The notes under the pieces are model-generated. The model saw only the letters and a program-made list of their open reading frames with translations, was not told where the DNA came from and did no database searches. The translations under genes and the position numbers were made by a program. From an uncultured Polaribacter sp. (GTDB lineage: Bacteria > Bacteroidota > Bacteroidia > Flavobacteriales > Flavobacteriaceae): a stretch of DNA of 41,700 bases. The stretch is taken from assembly GCA_913020555.1 (NCBI GenBank), contig CAJWAC010000012.1, forward strand, positions 1 to 41,700. The letters run 5' to 3'. The stretch's first letter is position 1; each line of letters begins with the position of its first letter. This document shows, in pieces, positions 8,288-17,599 of the stretch.

Positions 8288-10207
8288 TTATTCGAAGCTT
8301 GCTACTTCTTGTTCAATAACTTCCCATTGCTCCATTAAAGATTCTACTTTTGATTTTTTTGCTTTGTATTTTTCAAAGAAATTTGGTCTAGAAGAAACTT
8401 CATCATAATTCTGAGCTAAATCCATATCTAATTTAGCTATTTCTGTTTCTAAATCTGATATTTCTGTTTCTATATTAGAAAGTTTATTTTTTAATTTTTT
8501 AAGTTGTTTTTCTTGCTCTCTAGAAAGCTGATGTGTTTCTTTTTTTACAGAAGATTTATCAACTTTTACAACGGTTCTTTTTTCTGCTTCTCGAAGATTT
8601 TCTATTTTATGTTGTTCTAAAAAGTAATCTATATCTCCTAAATATTCTTTAATTACCTTGTCTTTAAAACCATATACAGTTGTTGTTAAACCTTGTAAAA
8701 AATCTCTATCATGAGAAACTACGATTAAAGTTCCATTAAAATTATTTAGAGCTTCTTTTAAAACAGTTTTTGATGCTATATCTAAATGGTTTGTTGGCTC
8801 ATCCATTATTAATACGTTAAACGGACTTAACAACAATTTACACAATGCTAATCTATTTCTTTCTCCTCCAGAAAGTACTTTCGCTTTTTTATCTACTGCA
8901 TCTCCACCAAATAAGAAAGATCCTAACATATCTCTAACGCGCATCCTGTTTCCATCAGATGCAGCATCTTCCATTATTTCTAAAACTGTTTTTTCTGGTG
9001 GTAAATGTTCAGATTGATTTTGAGCAAAATAACCTACCTCTACATTATGACCCAATTTTAAATGTCCTCCAAAAGGAATTTCTCCGACCATCATTTTAGC
9101 CAAAGTCGATTTCCCTTGTCCATTTTGTCCAACAAATGCAATTTTACTATTTCTTTCAATCAATAAATCTACATTTTCTAAAACGTGTTTATCACCATAA
9201 CTTTTGCTTAAGTTTTCTGCTTCAACAATAATTTTTCCTGGCTCTTTAGAAATTGCAAAACGCACGTTCATAGCCTGATTGTCATCTTGATCTACTTCAA
9301 TCAACTCAACTTTGTCTAGTTGTTTCATTAAAGACTGCGCCATAGAGGCCTTACTTGCTTTTGCCTTAAACTTATTAATTAAATGTTGTTTTTGCTTTAT
9401 TTCTTTCTCTTGATTTTTTTGGGCCTGTAATTGCTTTTCTTTGATTTCTCCTCTTAATACTAAAAATTGAGAGTATGGTTTTTTATAATCATAAATCTGA
9501 CCTAAAGAAATTTCAATAGTTCTATTTGTTACATTATCTAAAAACATTTTATCGTGAGAAACTAATACAATTGCACCAGAGTATGCTTTTAAAAAGTTCT
9601 CTAACCAAATAATTGATTCTATATCTAAATGGTTTGTTGGCTCATCTAACAATAAAATATCATTATTTTGTAGTAATAATTTTGCCAATTCTATACGCAT
9701 TCTCCATCCTCCAGAAAAAGTATCAGTTAACTTGTCAAAATCTTCTCTTTGAAAACCTAGTCCTTGTAAAATCTTCTCTGTATCTCCTTGGTAATTATAA
9801 CCTCCTAAAAGTTCATAGCGTTCTTGAAAATCAGTTAAATCTTGTATCAATTGCGTATACGAATCACTTTCATAATCAGTTCTTGTAGTTAATTGATTAT
9901 TTATATGTTCTAACTTAACTTCAATCTCCTTTATTTCTTCAAAAGCTTGATATGCCTCTTCTAAAATAGTTCTACCTTCTACAAAATCAATATCTTGACG
10001 TAAAAAACCGATTTGTACATCTTTATCAAAAGCCATTGTACCCCCACTACTCTCAATATCTTTAGAAAGTACTTTGAGTAAAGTAGATTTTCCTGCTCCA
10101 TTTTTCCCTATCAATCCAATTCTATCTCCTTTATTTAGTTTAAAAGTGATGCCTGAAAATAGATCAGTTCCCATAAAAGAAACTGATAAGTTATGTATGT
10201 TTAACAT
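8288..10207 (-). CDS. ABC-F family ATPase (ribosome-associated type)
   Basis: A 639-residue soluble protein with two ABC domains and no membrane segments, the layout of the ABC-F translation-factor family (EttA/Uup/YdiF type). The first domain has Walker A GKNGAGKST (~34-42), signature FSGGWRMR and Walker B LLLDEPTNHLD. A charged linker helix (~245-300) corresponds to the P-site tRNA-interaction motif region. The second domain has GQNGQGKST, LSGGERNR and LIMDEPTNHLD. A C-terminal coiled coil (~545-635, Lys/Glu-rich heptads) resembles the Uup-type C-terminal domain. These proteins bind the ribosomal E site and relieve stalled states; some give antibiotic resistance, which cannot be read from sequence here. 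Divergent from the DUF983 gene by a short promoter region. Confidence 0.9.
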   Translation of the reverse strand: MLNIHNLSVSFMGTDLFSGITFKLNKGDRIGLIGKNGAGKSTLLKVLSKDIESSGGTMAFDKDVQIGFLRQDIDFVEGRTILEEAYQAFEEIKEIEVKLEHINNQLTTRTDYESDSYTQLIQDLTDFQERYELLGGYNYQGDTEKILQGLGFQREDFDKLTDTFSGGWRMRIELAKLLLQNNDILLLDEPTNHLDIESIIWLENFLKAYSGAIVLVSHDKMFLDNVTNRTIEISLGQIYDYKKPYSQFLVLRGEIKEKQLQAQKNQEKEIKQKQHLINKFKAKASKASMAQSLMKQLDKVELIEVDQDDNQAMNVRFAISKEPGKIIVEAENLSKSYGDKHVLENVDLLIERNSKIAFVGQNGQGKSTLAKMMVGEIPFGGHLKLGHNVEVGYFAQNQSEHLPPEKTVLEIMEDAASDGNRMRVRDMLGSFLFGGDAVDKKAKVLSGGERNRLALCKLLLSPFNVLIMDEPTNHLDIASKTVLKEALNNFNGTLIVVSHDRDFLQGLTTTVYGFKDKVIKEYLGDIDYFLEQHKIENLREAEKRTVVKVDKSSVKKETHQLSREQEKQLKKLKNKLSNIETEISDLETEIAKLDMDLAQNYDEVSSRPNFFEKYKAKKSKVESLMEQWEVIEQEVASFE

Positions 10208-10248
10208 AGAATGTACTATTTGTTATCGATTTAAAATATAAAAAAAAT

Positions 10249-10256
10249 TAACTTTG
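10249..10256 (+). promoter_or_regulatory. -7 element upstream of the DUF983 gene
   Basis: TAACTTTG matches TAnnTTTG exactly. A TTTG lies at 10219-10222, but the 26-bp spacing is longer than usual. The element overlaps the first in-frame TTG at 10254, which argues that translation begins at the ATG at 10284. Confidence 0.5.
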
Positions 10257-10283
10257 CAAAAGTATGCAAATTATATATTGAGC

Positions 10284-10676
10284 ATGTTTAAAAAAGGAAC
10301 CAAATTTTATAGTATTTTTAAAGGCAAATGCCCCAGGTGTCAAGAGGGAGACTTTTTTAAATATACCTTTACTTTTAACCCATCAAAAGTCACCAAATTA
10401 CATGAAAATTGCTCCAAATGTAATTTAAAATATATGTTAGAGCCCTCATTCTTTTATGGAGCTATGTATGTAAATTATGGCATTACAGTAGCACTCTCTA
10501 TTGCCGTTTTTGTAATTACCAAATTAGCTTTAGATTTTGACTTGTTACAATCTTTTATAGCTGTAGTAGTTGCTCTTTTTGTTTTAGCTCCATTAAATTT
10601 AAGATTATCTAGAATCCTTTGGATAAATATGTTTGTGAATTATGAAAACGCCAATAGTGATAAAAAACAGAAGTAA
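10284..10676 (+). CDS. DUF983 family membrane protein
   Basis: From the ATG at 10284 the protein has 130 residues. An N-terminal zinc-ribbon-like pair of CxxC motifs (KCPRCQEGD, then CSKCNLKYM) precedes two transmembrane helices (~62-85 and ~92-112). The linking motif EPSFFYGAMYVNYG is diagnostic of DUF983. The function is unknown; the CxxC pairs suggest metal binding at the cytoplasmic face. The frame extends upstream to a TTG at 10254, but that codon lies inside the -7 promoter element, so the ATG is preferred. The gene is divergent from the ABC-F gene and convergent with the FAD oxidoreductase gene, 10 bp away. Confidence 0.85.
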   Translation: MFKKGTKFYSIFKGKCPRCQEGDFFKYTFTFNPSKVTKLHENCSKCNLKYMLEPSFFYGAMYVNYGITVALSIAVFVITKLALDFDLLQSFIAVVVALFVLAPLNLRLSRILWINMFVNYENANSDKKQK

Positions 10677-10686
10677 ACTATTAAAT

Positions 10687-11727
10687 TTACTCAAATCTTT
10701 TAATATCTGATTCCGTATTTAATACTGCTCCATTTTCTAGGTGATTGAATAATTGCTTGGCCATTATTGGAGCAATCATAACACCTCTTGTACCCAAACC
10801 GTTTAAAATAGCTAGATTTGGATATGCGGGATGTTTACCTATTAAAGGTCTTCTATCTCTCACTGTTGGTCTTACTCCCGCTGTTTGCTCTATAATTTTA
10901 TAAGGCACATTGATAACTTTCTTAAGTTTTTCAACTAACTCGTCTTTACCTTCTTCAGATATATTTGAAGTTTTGTCTTTCCAATTAAAAGTAGCACCAA
11001 TTTTATAATTGTTATTTCCTAAAGGAAGCACAAAAAGTGTAGATTTTACTAAAAAATCTATATTTAACCCTGGCGCATGAATTGTAATTAATTCACCTTT
11101 TACTTCATTTAAAGGTAAATAATTAAAAAATAAGTTTTGTTTCATGCCAAAACCCTCGCAAAAAACAATTCTATTTGCAATGATGCCTTTATATTCCAAA
11201 ACATCATTTTTAAACTTTATTTTTTGATGATCGAATTTTTCAAATTGGATATTATCATTTTCTCTCAAATAACCTCTATAAGTTTCAACCAATTTTTTAG
11301 TATCTACTCTACCTGCGTCTTTTACATTACCAAGACTAAAATCTGATATAATCCCATGATAACTCTCAGAATCCAAATTTTCATCTAAAAAGTTTTCCAG
11401 CTTTGGATTATCTATAGCAGAAAACCAATTATTCTGATCTTCAATAGATTTAAAAACCTTTTTAATCAAAAATTTTTGATCAAACTGAATGTTGAATTTA
11501 TGTGATAATCTGTAGTAAAAAGGCATTGCGACTTCAAGCTGTTCTTTTGCGTTCCAAACTGGAGTATATCTTTTTAAAATAACAGGATTATAAACTCCTC
11601 CAGCAACTAAAGACGATGTTTGCGAGTCATCTTCAAAAACAACAAAAGTTTTATCAGCAGCAACTAGCTCTTCAACAAAAGCTAAACCTGCTAACCCCAA
11701 ACCAACAATAATATAATCTAATTTCAC
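10687..11727 (-). CDS. FAD-dependent oxidoreductase (DAO/DadA-like family)
   Basis: A 346-residue protein with an N-terminal Rossmann FAD-binding motif (IIVGLGLAGLAF, residues ~5-16) and the glutamate-bearing strand end (FVVFEDD). The C-terminal second dinucleotide segment has GVRPTVRDRRPLIG and LNGLGTRGVMIAP, which match the D-amino-acid oxidase/glycine oxidase (DAO) superfamily and MnmC C-domain-like proteins. It probably oxidises an amine or amino acid; the substrate is not identifiable. There is no signal peptide, so it is cytoplasmic. It lies downstream of the gldN terminator and is likely a single-gene unit. Confidence 0.85.
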   Translation of the reverse strand: MKLDYIIVGLGLAGLAFVEELVAADKTFVVFEDDSQTSSLVAGGVYNPVILKRYTPVWNAKEQLEVAMPFYYRLSHKFNIQFDQKFLIKKVFKSIEDQNNWFSAIDNPKLENFLDENLDSESYHGIISDFSLGNVKDAGRVDTKKLVETYRGYLRENDNIQFEKFDHQKIKFKNDVLEYKGIIANRIVFCEGFGMKQNLFFNYLPLNEVKGELITIHAPGLNIDFLVKSTLFVLPLGNNNYKIGATFNWKDKTSNISEEGKDELVEKLKKVINVPYKIIEQTAGVRPTVRDRRPLIGKHPAYPNLAILNGLGTRGVMIAPIMAKQLFNHLENGAVLNTESDIKRFE

Positions 11728-11764
11728 TTTGTAAAAATACTTCTATTTCATGAATATTATTCCA

Positions 11765-11793
11765 TAAAAAAACGTTCCAAAATATTGGAACGT
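11765..11793 (-). terminator. Terminator of the gldKLMN operon
   Basis: A stem of ACGTTCCAA paired with TTGGAACGT around a 4-nt loop (11772-11793) is followed on the minus strand by a run of seven T. It lies 26 bp after the gldN stop, where a rho-independent terminator is expected. Confidence 0.8.
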
Positions 11794-11818
11794 CTTTATA
11801 TTTTTTGAAAAATTGATG

Positions 11819-12673
11819 TTAGTAATTCCACATATCAATTTCTCTGTTTCTAATATCTTCTTTAATTTTGTCCGCCTCTAATAATTGAAATAAAGAATTT
11901 CCCCTAACGTAATCAGAAATAGATCTATTTCCATAAATATTTTCTTCTCTAACAATTACAGAACTAAACCTCCTTGCATTTAACAAATGATCATAAGAAA
12001 TCGGATGGGACGCATTCATTGGATTAAACACTTTTGAATCGTGTAATACTTCTCTAACAGATGGAAAGAACACCCAAAATAGCTCGTATAAACTTTCGTC
12101 TTCTACACCTTCAACACCTATAGATTGCACATCTTTTCCCATTGGAGCTATTGCTAATAGTCTGTACTTCATTTCTCCCTGACGCTTGTCAAAATACCAC
12201 ATTCCTTTTAGCATATAACCGCCAATATCTTCTGCCTGTAAATTGTATGTATCTGTGAAACCATTTTCCTCACGAATATTAACTAAACGAGACTCTATTT
12301 CGTCTTGTGTTATTTTAGAGGTAAAAAAGGAATCTGAATAGGCATCTTCTATTTTACCTTGTCTAATTCCTTTCACAAGTGTATCAAACAAAGATCTTCT
12401 GTCTGGAGAAATATTGGTAGTATCTATTGGAAAATAGTAAGGTAAATTTATCTTTTGATTTAAATCTACAAACTCCCAAACTACCTTAGACCACATTACA
12501 TCCCTGTCATCTACATATCCATATGGAATTGGTCCATCATTGTCTGCTAAAAGTTGTTGCTCGTTTTTCTTACCTATATCCTCAGCTGTTTTTGCATTTA
12601 GTATATTTGCTTGCGCAGTTACTAAACCTGAGGTTAGAAGGGTGAGAAATAATATTAAACAATTCTTATACAT
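11819..12673 (-). CDS. gldN: Gliding motility / type IX secretion protein GldN (PorN)
   Basis: A 284-residue periplasmic protein with a signal peptide (residues 1-20, SGLVTAQ). The mature sequence shows the GldN pattern: a YGYVDDRDVMWSKVVWEFVD segment near residues 52-71, the INLPYYFPID strand, and the late FNPMNASHPISYDHLLNARRFSS region. GldN forms, with the lipoprotein GldK, the outer-membrane-associated periplasmic ring of the type IX secretion system and contacts GldM. It is last of four genes in the order K-L-M-N with only 16 bp after gldM, and it ends at a terminator. Length matches the family. The gene order itself makes the call nearly certain. Confidence 0.95.
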   Translation of the reverse strand: MYKNCLILFLTLLTSGLVTAQANILNAKTAEDIGKKNEQQLLADNDGPIPYGYVDDRDVMWSKVVWEFVDLNQKINLPYYFPIDTTNISPDRRSLFDTLVKGIRQGKIEDAYSDSFFTSKITQDEIESRLVNIREENGFTDTYNLQAEDIGGYMLKGMWYFDKRQGEMKYRLLAIAPMGKDVQSIGVEGVEDESLYELFWVFFPSVREVLHDSKVFNPMNASHPISYDHLLNARRFSSVIVREENIYGNRSISDYVRGNSLFQLLEADKIKEDIRNREIDMWNY

Positions 12674-12689
12674 AATTTAATCTTTTATC

Positions 12690-14222
12690 CTAATTAGTTA
12701 GCTCTATATTAACAGGAAATACCTTTTTAATCGGCACTCCATTAGCAGTAGCCTTAATATCATAGATATTAATTTGATCTCCTCTTTTAGCTCTATTTAA
12801 CTTCTTTTTTGCAGCAGCAGTTAATCTATTTCCATTCACAATAATGGTTAACTGTCCAGGTATTTTAATTTTAAAACCTGTGACATTTACTTTTAAATCA
12901 AATTCAAAATCTTCATACCCTGCTGTTATTGGAGAATTTGCTAAGCCTGACTTAGGCATTCTTACTGTACCCGATTGATTACGAACAAGCCCTACAGCTG
13001 CTGGTATGTCTTTAATTCTAAACGTAGCTGGTGAATTAATATTCTTACCACTGCTTAAAGTAGCTTTTACATTTATTGTAACTGTACTTCCAGATCCAGG
13101 TTTTAAGTTCCATCCTTTACCATTTTTACTTAAAATACCTCCAACTGCACTAGCCTTTATATTATTATCCCCAACACCTGGCAATGAAATTGAAATAGGA
13201 TTATTTAATCCTCTATAAACAACATTCATTTTATCTGCCGAAACAACTGCTGAACTAGGCTCTGCAATAACTGAATATTTACTTTCAAATTCAACCGGCA
13301 CTTCTTCTCCATTTTCCGTAAAAAAGATAGTTCCTTTTATATTTTTTTCTCCAACATTCCCAGCAGGCATATCTATAATAACTTGACCATTCTTTACAGC
13401 GTCAGTTGCATCCTTTTCGTTAAGAATAACTTTATCTGGCACTAATGATGCATCGTATCTTCCTAAAACTACTTCTCCTGTAACACGTTCACCAGCAAAA
13501 TAAGCAGTTTTATTTAAACGAACTATACCCGTGTAATTATTTAATGATAAAGACTCCTCTAACTTCCCTCCTAATAAAGAGGTTACAATATCTGCTTCTG
13601 TATTTCTAACATCCGCTTGCATTTGTGTAAAAGCTGTTAAAGAAGCTACTAATGGAAATCCTTCAAACCTTGCTTTCAGCCATTTTACTTTGCCTCCTGT
13701 TTTGCTATTTACAACTGGTTCCGTAGTAAATCTAGATTTTAAAACAGATGTAAACTTACTATCTTCACCTAAAACATTAATAACATTAGTTCTATACGTA
13801 TTAATATTATCCAAAAACTCCTGACCGCTATCGGTATATTTATCTCCTTTAAAGAAATAAAGATCTAGAGCTTCTGTTTTATCCATTGTTTCATAATCTG
13901 TCTTATCTTCTAAATCTGAAGTAATTTTAGTCTTCAAATCACCTAAATAAGAATAAAAATTATCTGAATAAGCCTTAATTTTTTTAGCTTGCTCATTTAG
14001 CTTCCCAAATTTAGCAGCCTGCTCTGCAGCCTTTGTTTCAAGATTTGTATACGCCTCATTGTTTTTTTCTATTGTAGAAACATTGTTTTCACTTAGTTTC
14101 TCATTCATGAATCCGAAAGCAGACAATACTTCTTTGTCCATCTGCATTGCTAACATCGCAATGAAAACTAAATACATTAAGTTTATCATTTTCTGCCTAG
14201 CAGACAATTTTCCTCCAGCCAT
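12690..14222 (-). CDS. gldM: Gliding motility / type IX secretion protein GldM (PorM)
   Basis: A 510-residue protein beginning MAGGKLSARQKMINLMYLVF, the conserved GldM start. One N-terminal transmembrane helix (~12-32) is followed by a long periplasmic part: a helical bundle (~35-220) and three beta domains (~225-510), as in the known GldM/PorM structures. GldM forms a dimer whose helix passes through the GldL ring and whose shaft spans the periplasm to the GldKN ring, carrying proton-motive-force energy to secretion and gliding. It sits between gldL (41 bp upstream) and gldN (16 bp downstream). Length is normal. Confidence 0.96.
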   Translation of the reverse strand: MAGGKLSARQKMINLMYLVFIAMLAMQMDKEVLSAFGFMNEKLSENNVSTIEKNNEAYTNLETKAAEQAAKFGKLNEQAKKIKAYSDNFYSYLGDLKTKITSDLEDKTDYETMDKTEALDLYFFKGDKYTDSGQEFLDNINTYRTNVINVLGEDSKFTSVLKSRFTTEPVVNSKTGGKVKWLKARFEGFPLVASLTAFTQMQADVRNTEADIVTSLLGGKLEESLSLNNYTGIVRLNKTAYFAGERVTGEVVLGRYDASLVPDKVILNEKDATDAVKNGQVIIDMPAGNVGEKNIKGTIFFTENGEEVPVEFESKYSVIAEPSSAVVSADKMNVVYRGLNNPISISLPGVGDNNIKASAVGGILSKNGKGWNLKPGSGSTVTINVKATLSSGKNINSPATFRIKDIPAAVGLVRNQSGTVRMPKSGLANSPITAGYEDFEFDLKVNVTGFKIKIPGQLTIIVNGNRLTAAAKKKLNRAKRGDQINIYDIKATANGVPIKKVFPVNIELTN

Positions 14223-14263
14223 ATTTTAATTAGTTTTTTTGTTAAACATTTATTTTGAACTAA

Positions 14264-14905
14264 TTATTTATTAGACATTGCAGAAAGCATACCTCCATAA
14301 ACTCCATTTAAAGAGGATAAATTCTTTGCCAAAGAATCCATTTGTTCTTTTAATCTTTCTGTGTTTTCTGCAACTTCAGAGTTTAATTCTGCTTGCTTTG
14401 AACTATTTTCTACTTGTGCTTTATATAAACCATTTAAAGATTCCATTTGAGCAGCCGCTAAAGATACTTGTTCATTGTACCTATTTGTAGACGCCACAGA
14501 CTCGGATGCAGCAGATAATCCTTCTGCAGCACTTTGAAAATTTTTCATGCTACTACCTAAGCTATCCATTAATGCAGAATCGATTTTAGCTTCTTGTAAA
14601 AGAGTATCTAATTTTAGAGACAACATTCCTTCTGCATCAACTTTTTCCTCTTTTTCTTCTATAAAACCATCTTCTCCTAATTCTGGATATACTTTACTCC
14701 AATCTAAATCATCTTCTGGAGTATCAAAAGCTGATAAAAAGAAAATAATTGCTTCTGCTAATAAACCCACTGCCAATACAGTTGCACCATTAAACCAGCC
14801 ATAACTGATGTGATTTAGCTTAAATAAAGCCCCTAGGATAACAATAGATGCTCCAACATTATATGCAATATTAAATAATTTCTTTTTTGTTTTAGATTGT
14901 GCCAT
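14264..14905 (-). CDS. gldL: Gliding motility / type IX secretion motor protein GldL (PorL)
   Basis: A 213-residue inner-membrane protein. Two transmembrane helices lie at ~10-30 and ~38-58, the second carrying a buried Glu (LLAEAIIFFLSAF) thought important for proton-driven rotation in GldL. A cytoplasmic tail (~60-213) begins DLDWSKVYPEL and ends in a long Gln/Ser/Ala-rich coiled coil. GldL forms the pentameric stator-like ring around the GldM helices and powers the type IX secretion system. Second in the gldKLMN operon, 34 bp after gldK. Confidence 0.95.
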   Translation of the reverse strand: MAQSKTKKKLFNIAYNVGASIVILGALFKLNHISYGWFNGATVLAVGLLAEAIIFFLSAFDTPEDDLDWSKVYPELGEDGFIEEKEEKVDAEGMLSLKLDTLLQEAKIDSALMDSLGSSMKNFQSAAEGLSAASESVASTNRYNEQVSLAAAQMESLNGLYKAQVENSSKQAELNSEVAENTERLKEQMDSLAKNLSSLNGVYGGMLSAMSNK

Positions 14906-14939
14906 TTTTAATATTTTTAATTCTTATTTCTTTTTTGTT

Positions 14940-16295
14940 TTATTTATTTCCTGTACCTATATAATTCTGAACTGTTCTAAAGCCTATATAACTTCTTGCC
15001 GTATCTGCATATTCGTAATCTCTTGAACCAACTTCAAGATAATAGGCAACATCTTTCCATGAACCTCCTCTTACTATTTTCCTTTTATTCTTTCTATCTT
15101 CTACATTTGGATTCATTGTAGAAGCCATGTAATAAGACGATAGATTGTAAGCTGTATTTGTCCATTCAGAAACATTACCAGCCATGTTATACAAGCCATA
15201 ATCATTTGCATTAAAGGATTTTGCCTCAACTGTATATAATGCACCATCCACAGCATAATTACCTCTAACTGGTTTAAAGTTCGCTAAGAAACACCCTCTA
15301 TCACTCGTAGTACCTCCTGTACCCCAAGGATATGTTGCAAATTCTAAACCTCCTCTTGCTGCGTATTCCCACTCTGCTTCTGTTGGTAACCTAAAGTCTG
15401 GTACTGAACTAGTTCCTTTTTTACCTCTTAAATAATCATTTTTCTTTTTTGTCCTCCAGTTACAAAAAGCATTTGCTTGTTCCCAAGTTACACCAACTAC
15501 AGGATAATCTCCATAAGATTGGTGATAAAAATAATCTTGGTGCATTGGGTCATTGTAAGAATAGTTAAAATCTCTAACCCAAACAGTGGTGTCTGGATAA
15601 ATATTTAAAACTTCTGTCTTTATAAAATCTTTTCTATTCCCTCCTTTTCTAGCTGCGTTGTCTCTATCGAACCAAGAGTATTTGTAGTTTAAAAATTTTG
15701 TGTTAAACGTTCTAATTCCATCAACAGCTTCCTCTCTGCTTATATAAAGTGAATCCATAACCTCTACATAGTCTAGATCTGGATATTCATCCCTTTCCCA
15801 AACAAGGTCCTCGTCCCAATTTAAAGGTTGAATTGTATCAAAACTTAGATAATTTTCATACATATACTTTTGATATGGGGTTGTATTTTCTACTGTATCT
15901 TTAAACGCGTAGTTTTGAATACCTGAAGTACGTCTATTATCCGTTGCATCTGCTTCTCCTAAGCTTGCAAATTCTGCTTGATAAGCTAATTTCGTTCTAA
16001 CTATAGAGTCTCTTACCCAAAATACAAACTCCTTGTATTCTTTATTTGTAATTTCAGTTTCATCCATATAATATGGTCTAACAGTAACTGTTTTTGTAGG
16101 GGTATTTAATGTACCCAAAATGTCTTGATCCTGTTTACCCATTGTAAATGAACCTCCTGGAATTAAAGACATTCCGTATGGTTTTTCTGAAAACCATTTC
16201 TTCTTGTTTTTAATACCTACTAATTCTCCTCTATCATTAGAACCACAACTGTAAAAAACGGCTATTAAAAGTGCAAATATGCCTGCTTTCTTCAT
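14940..16295 (-). CDS. gldK: Gliding motility / type IX secretion lipoprotein GldK (PorK)
   Basis: A 451-residue lipoprotein with lipobox FYSC (Cys17). The mature part is a formylglycine-generating-enzyme/sulfatase-modifying-factor fold: IPGGSFTMGK near residue 46, DETEITNKEYKEFV, FRLPTEAEWEYAARGG, then AGNVSEWTNTAY and the terminal RGGSW and RSYIGFR motifs. In GldK the fold is structural: it assembles with GldN into the ring under the outer membrane. It is the first gene of gldKLMN. A weak -7-like TATCTTAG lies ~60 bp upstream on the minus strand, too poor to list as a promoter. Confidence 0.95.
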   Translation of the reverse strand: MKKAGIFALLIAVFYSCGSNDRGELVGIKNKKKWFSEKPYGMSLIPGGSFTMGKQDQDILGTLNTPTKTVTVRPYYMDETEITNKEYKEFVFWVRDSIVRTKLAYQAEFASLGEADATDNRRTSGIQNYAFKDTVENTTPYQKYMYENYLSFDTIQPLNWDEDLVWERDEYPDLDYVEVMDSLYISREEAVDGIRTFNTKFLNYKYSWFDRDNAARKGGNRKDFIKTEVLNIYPDTTVWVRDFNYSYNDPMHQDYFYHQSYGDYPVVGVTWEQANAFCNWRTKKKNDYLRGKKGTSSVPDFRLPTEAEWEYAARGGLEFATYPWGTGGTTSDRGCFLANFKPVRGNYAVDGALYTVEAKSFNANDYGLYNMAGNVSEWTNTAYNLSSYYMASTMNPNVEDRKNKRKIVRGGSWKDVAYYLEVGSRDYEYADTARSYIGFRTVQNYIGTGNK

Positions 16296-16401
16296 ATTTT
16301 ATATTTGTCTTTACTAAAAGTTCGTAAACCTATTATTTTTTTTGCTAAGATACAATGTTGAAATTATATTTTAACATATTCATTTTTATTATATTGATTA
16401 A

Positions 16402-17565
16402 TCACAACATTTTCTGCATAGCTTTATACCATCTTTCAGGTATAATTTGCTTGGTTGCATCTGTATAATCTTTGAGCGTACATGGTATTAACGCATGCCT
16501 TTTGTATTTATTATCTGATAAAATATTAATCTCCATCCACCATCTTCCTGTTTTATTACTCTTGTAAAAAACCAAAGGATCATCATCTTCCATAATTACA
16601 GTAAACTTTTGATAATTTTCTTTACCTGAAAAAGGGTAATCTTTTACTCTATAATTAAAACCTTCAATAAAATACCAAGTCATTTGAGCTATTAAACCTG
16701 CAGTTTGATGATTCTGATCTAGTCTTGAATTATACTCATAAATACCAAATGAGGATACTTTATCACTAATTCCTGCATATCTTGAAATAGCACAAATTTC
16801 GTCACCATAAAAACCATTAGGTGATACATTATTATTAGCAGGAGCATCGCTTTGCCTGATTGCACCAATATCTATAGAAACAATATCCGCGTTTCTAAAA
16901 GCTGGTTCAATATTTTCTAATTCTTTTGCTTTTCCTAACCTACAAGTGTCAAAGAAAAGAGAATCAAATAGTTTAATTTCGTCTTGAGCATTAAAATAAG
17001 TTTGATAGCCAACATTACTATAATTGAATAAATTATTTGGCTTTTGCATAATAATTTTACTCAGATAAGATTGTGATGTTAAGTCATCATCAAGATTACC
17101 TAAATCAAAACGACTGTCTACAGCTGTTATATTTACCGTTTGTTCTAAAGTATCATAAGCCCTATAATTTACATAAGTTAAATCCTGACCCCCTCCTAAA
17201 ATAATAGGAATGATACCTTGCTTTAAAAGAGAAGTAATAATTTCTGAGACTGCAAAATAAGTATCTGAAACTGTATTACCCTTTAATACGTTTCCTAAAT
17301 CCGCAATTTCAAACTCCCAATTACCTGGAAATAATTCATAAATTTTTCTACGGATAAAATGTAAATTATCTCCACAACCAAAATTGTTTTCAGAGTTTCT
17401 ATCTTCCTCTACACCAAAAATAGCTAGTTTGATATTCTCCAACTCAGGAAAGCCCTGTTGTTCTGTGTGAATTCTAATTCTATTACCTAAACAGTAAGGA
17501 GAATTAAGTACAAGATGCGCAAGCGCCATCTCTTTTACTGGGCATAAAAAATCTTTAATCATCAA
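16402..17565 (-). CDS. Arginase-fold (ureohydrolase superfamily) protein with altered metal ligands
   Basis: A 387-residue protein of the arginase/agmatinase/formimidoylglutamase superfamily, recognisable from three motif positions. ILGGGQDLTY (124-128) stands where GGxHS/D is usual, VDSRFD (149-154) where DAHxD is usual, and SIDIGAIRQSDAP (230-242) where SxDxDxxDP is usual. Of six canonical Mn ligands, Asp150, Asp154 and Asp232 remain, while two His and one Asp are replaced by Gln127, Arg152 and Gly234. The usual binuclear Mn site therefore cannot form as in arginase, and the protein may be non-enzymatic or altered in chemistry. Flavobacterial homologues are often labelled formimidoylglutamase. 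It lies 34 bp after topA (likely same transcript) and 106 bp before gldK. Confidence 0.8.
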   Translation of the reverse strand: MMIKDFLCPVKEMALAHLVLNSPYCLGNRIRIHTEQQGFPELENIKLAIFGVEEDRNSENNFGCGDNLHFIRRKIYELFPGNWEFEIADLGNVLKGNTVSDTYFAVSEIITSLLKQGIIPIILGGGQDLTYVNYRAYDTLEQTVNITAVDSRFDLGNLDDDLTSQSYLSKIIMQKPNNLFNYSNVGYQTYFNAQDEIKLFDSLFFDTCRLGKAKELENIEPAFRNADIVSIDIGAIRQSDAPANNNVSPNGFYGDEICAISRYAGISDKVSSFGIYEYNSRLDQNHQTAGLIAQMTWYFIEGFNYRVKDYPFSGKENYQKFTVIMEDDDPLVFYKSNKTGRWWMEINILSDNKYKRHALIPCTLKDYTDATKQIIPERWYKAMQKML

Positions 17566-17599
17566 TCTTTAAGTTGGCGAAGCAAGATACCAAAAATCT

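Noticed and set aside
9613-9888. 91-codon plus-strand open frame inside the ABC-F gene
   Set aside because: Antisense shadow of a well-conserved gene with no domain and no promoter; the same holds for the other open frames opposite topA, groEL, gldL, gldM and purH.
16340-16360. TATCTTAG as a -7 element for gldK
   Set aside because: It deviates from TAnnTTTG and has no TTG at the -33 distance.
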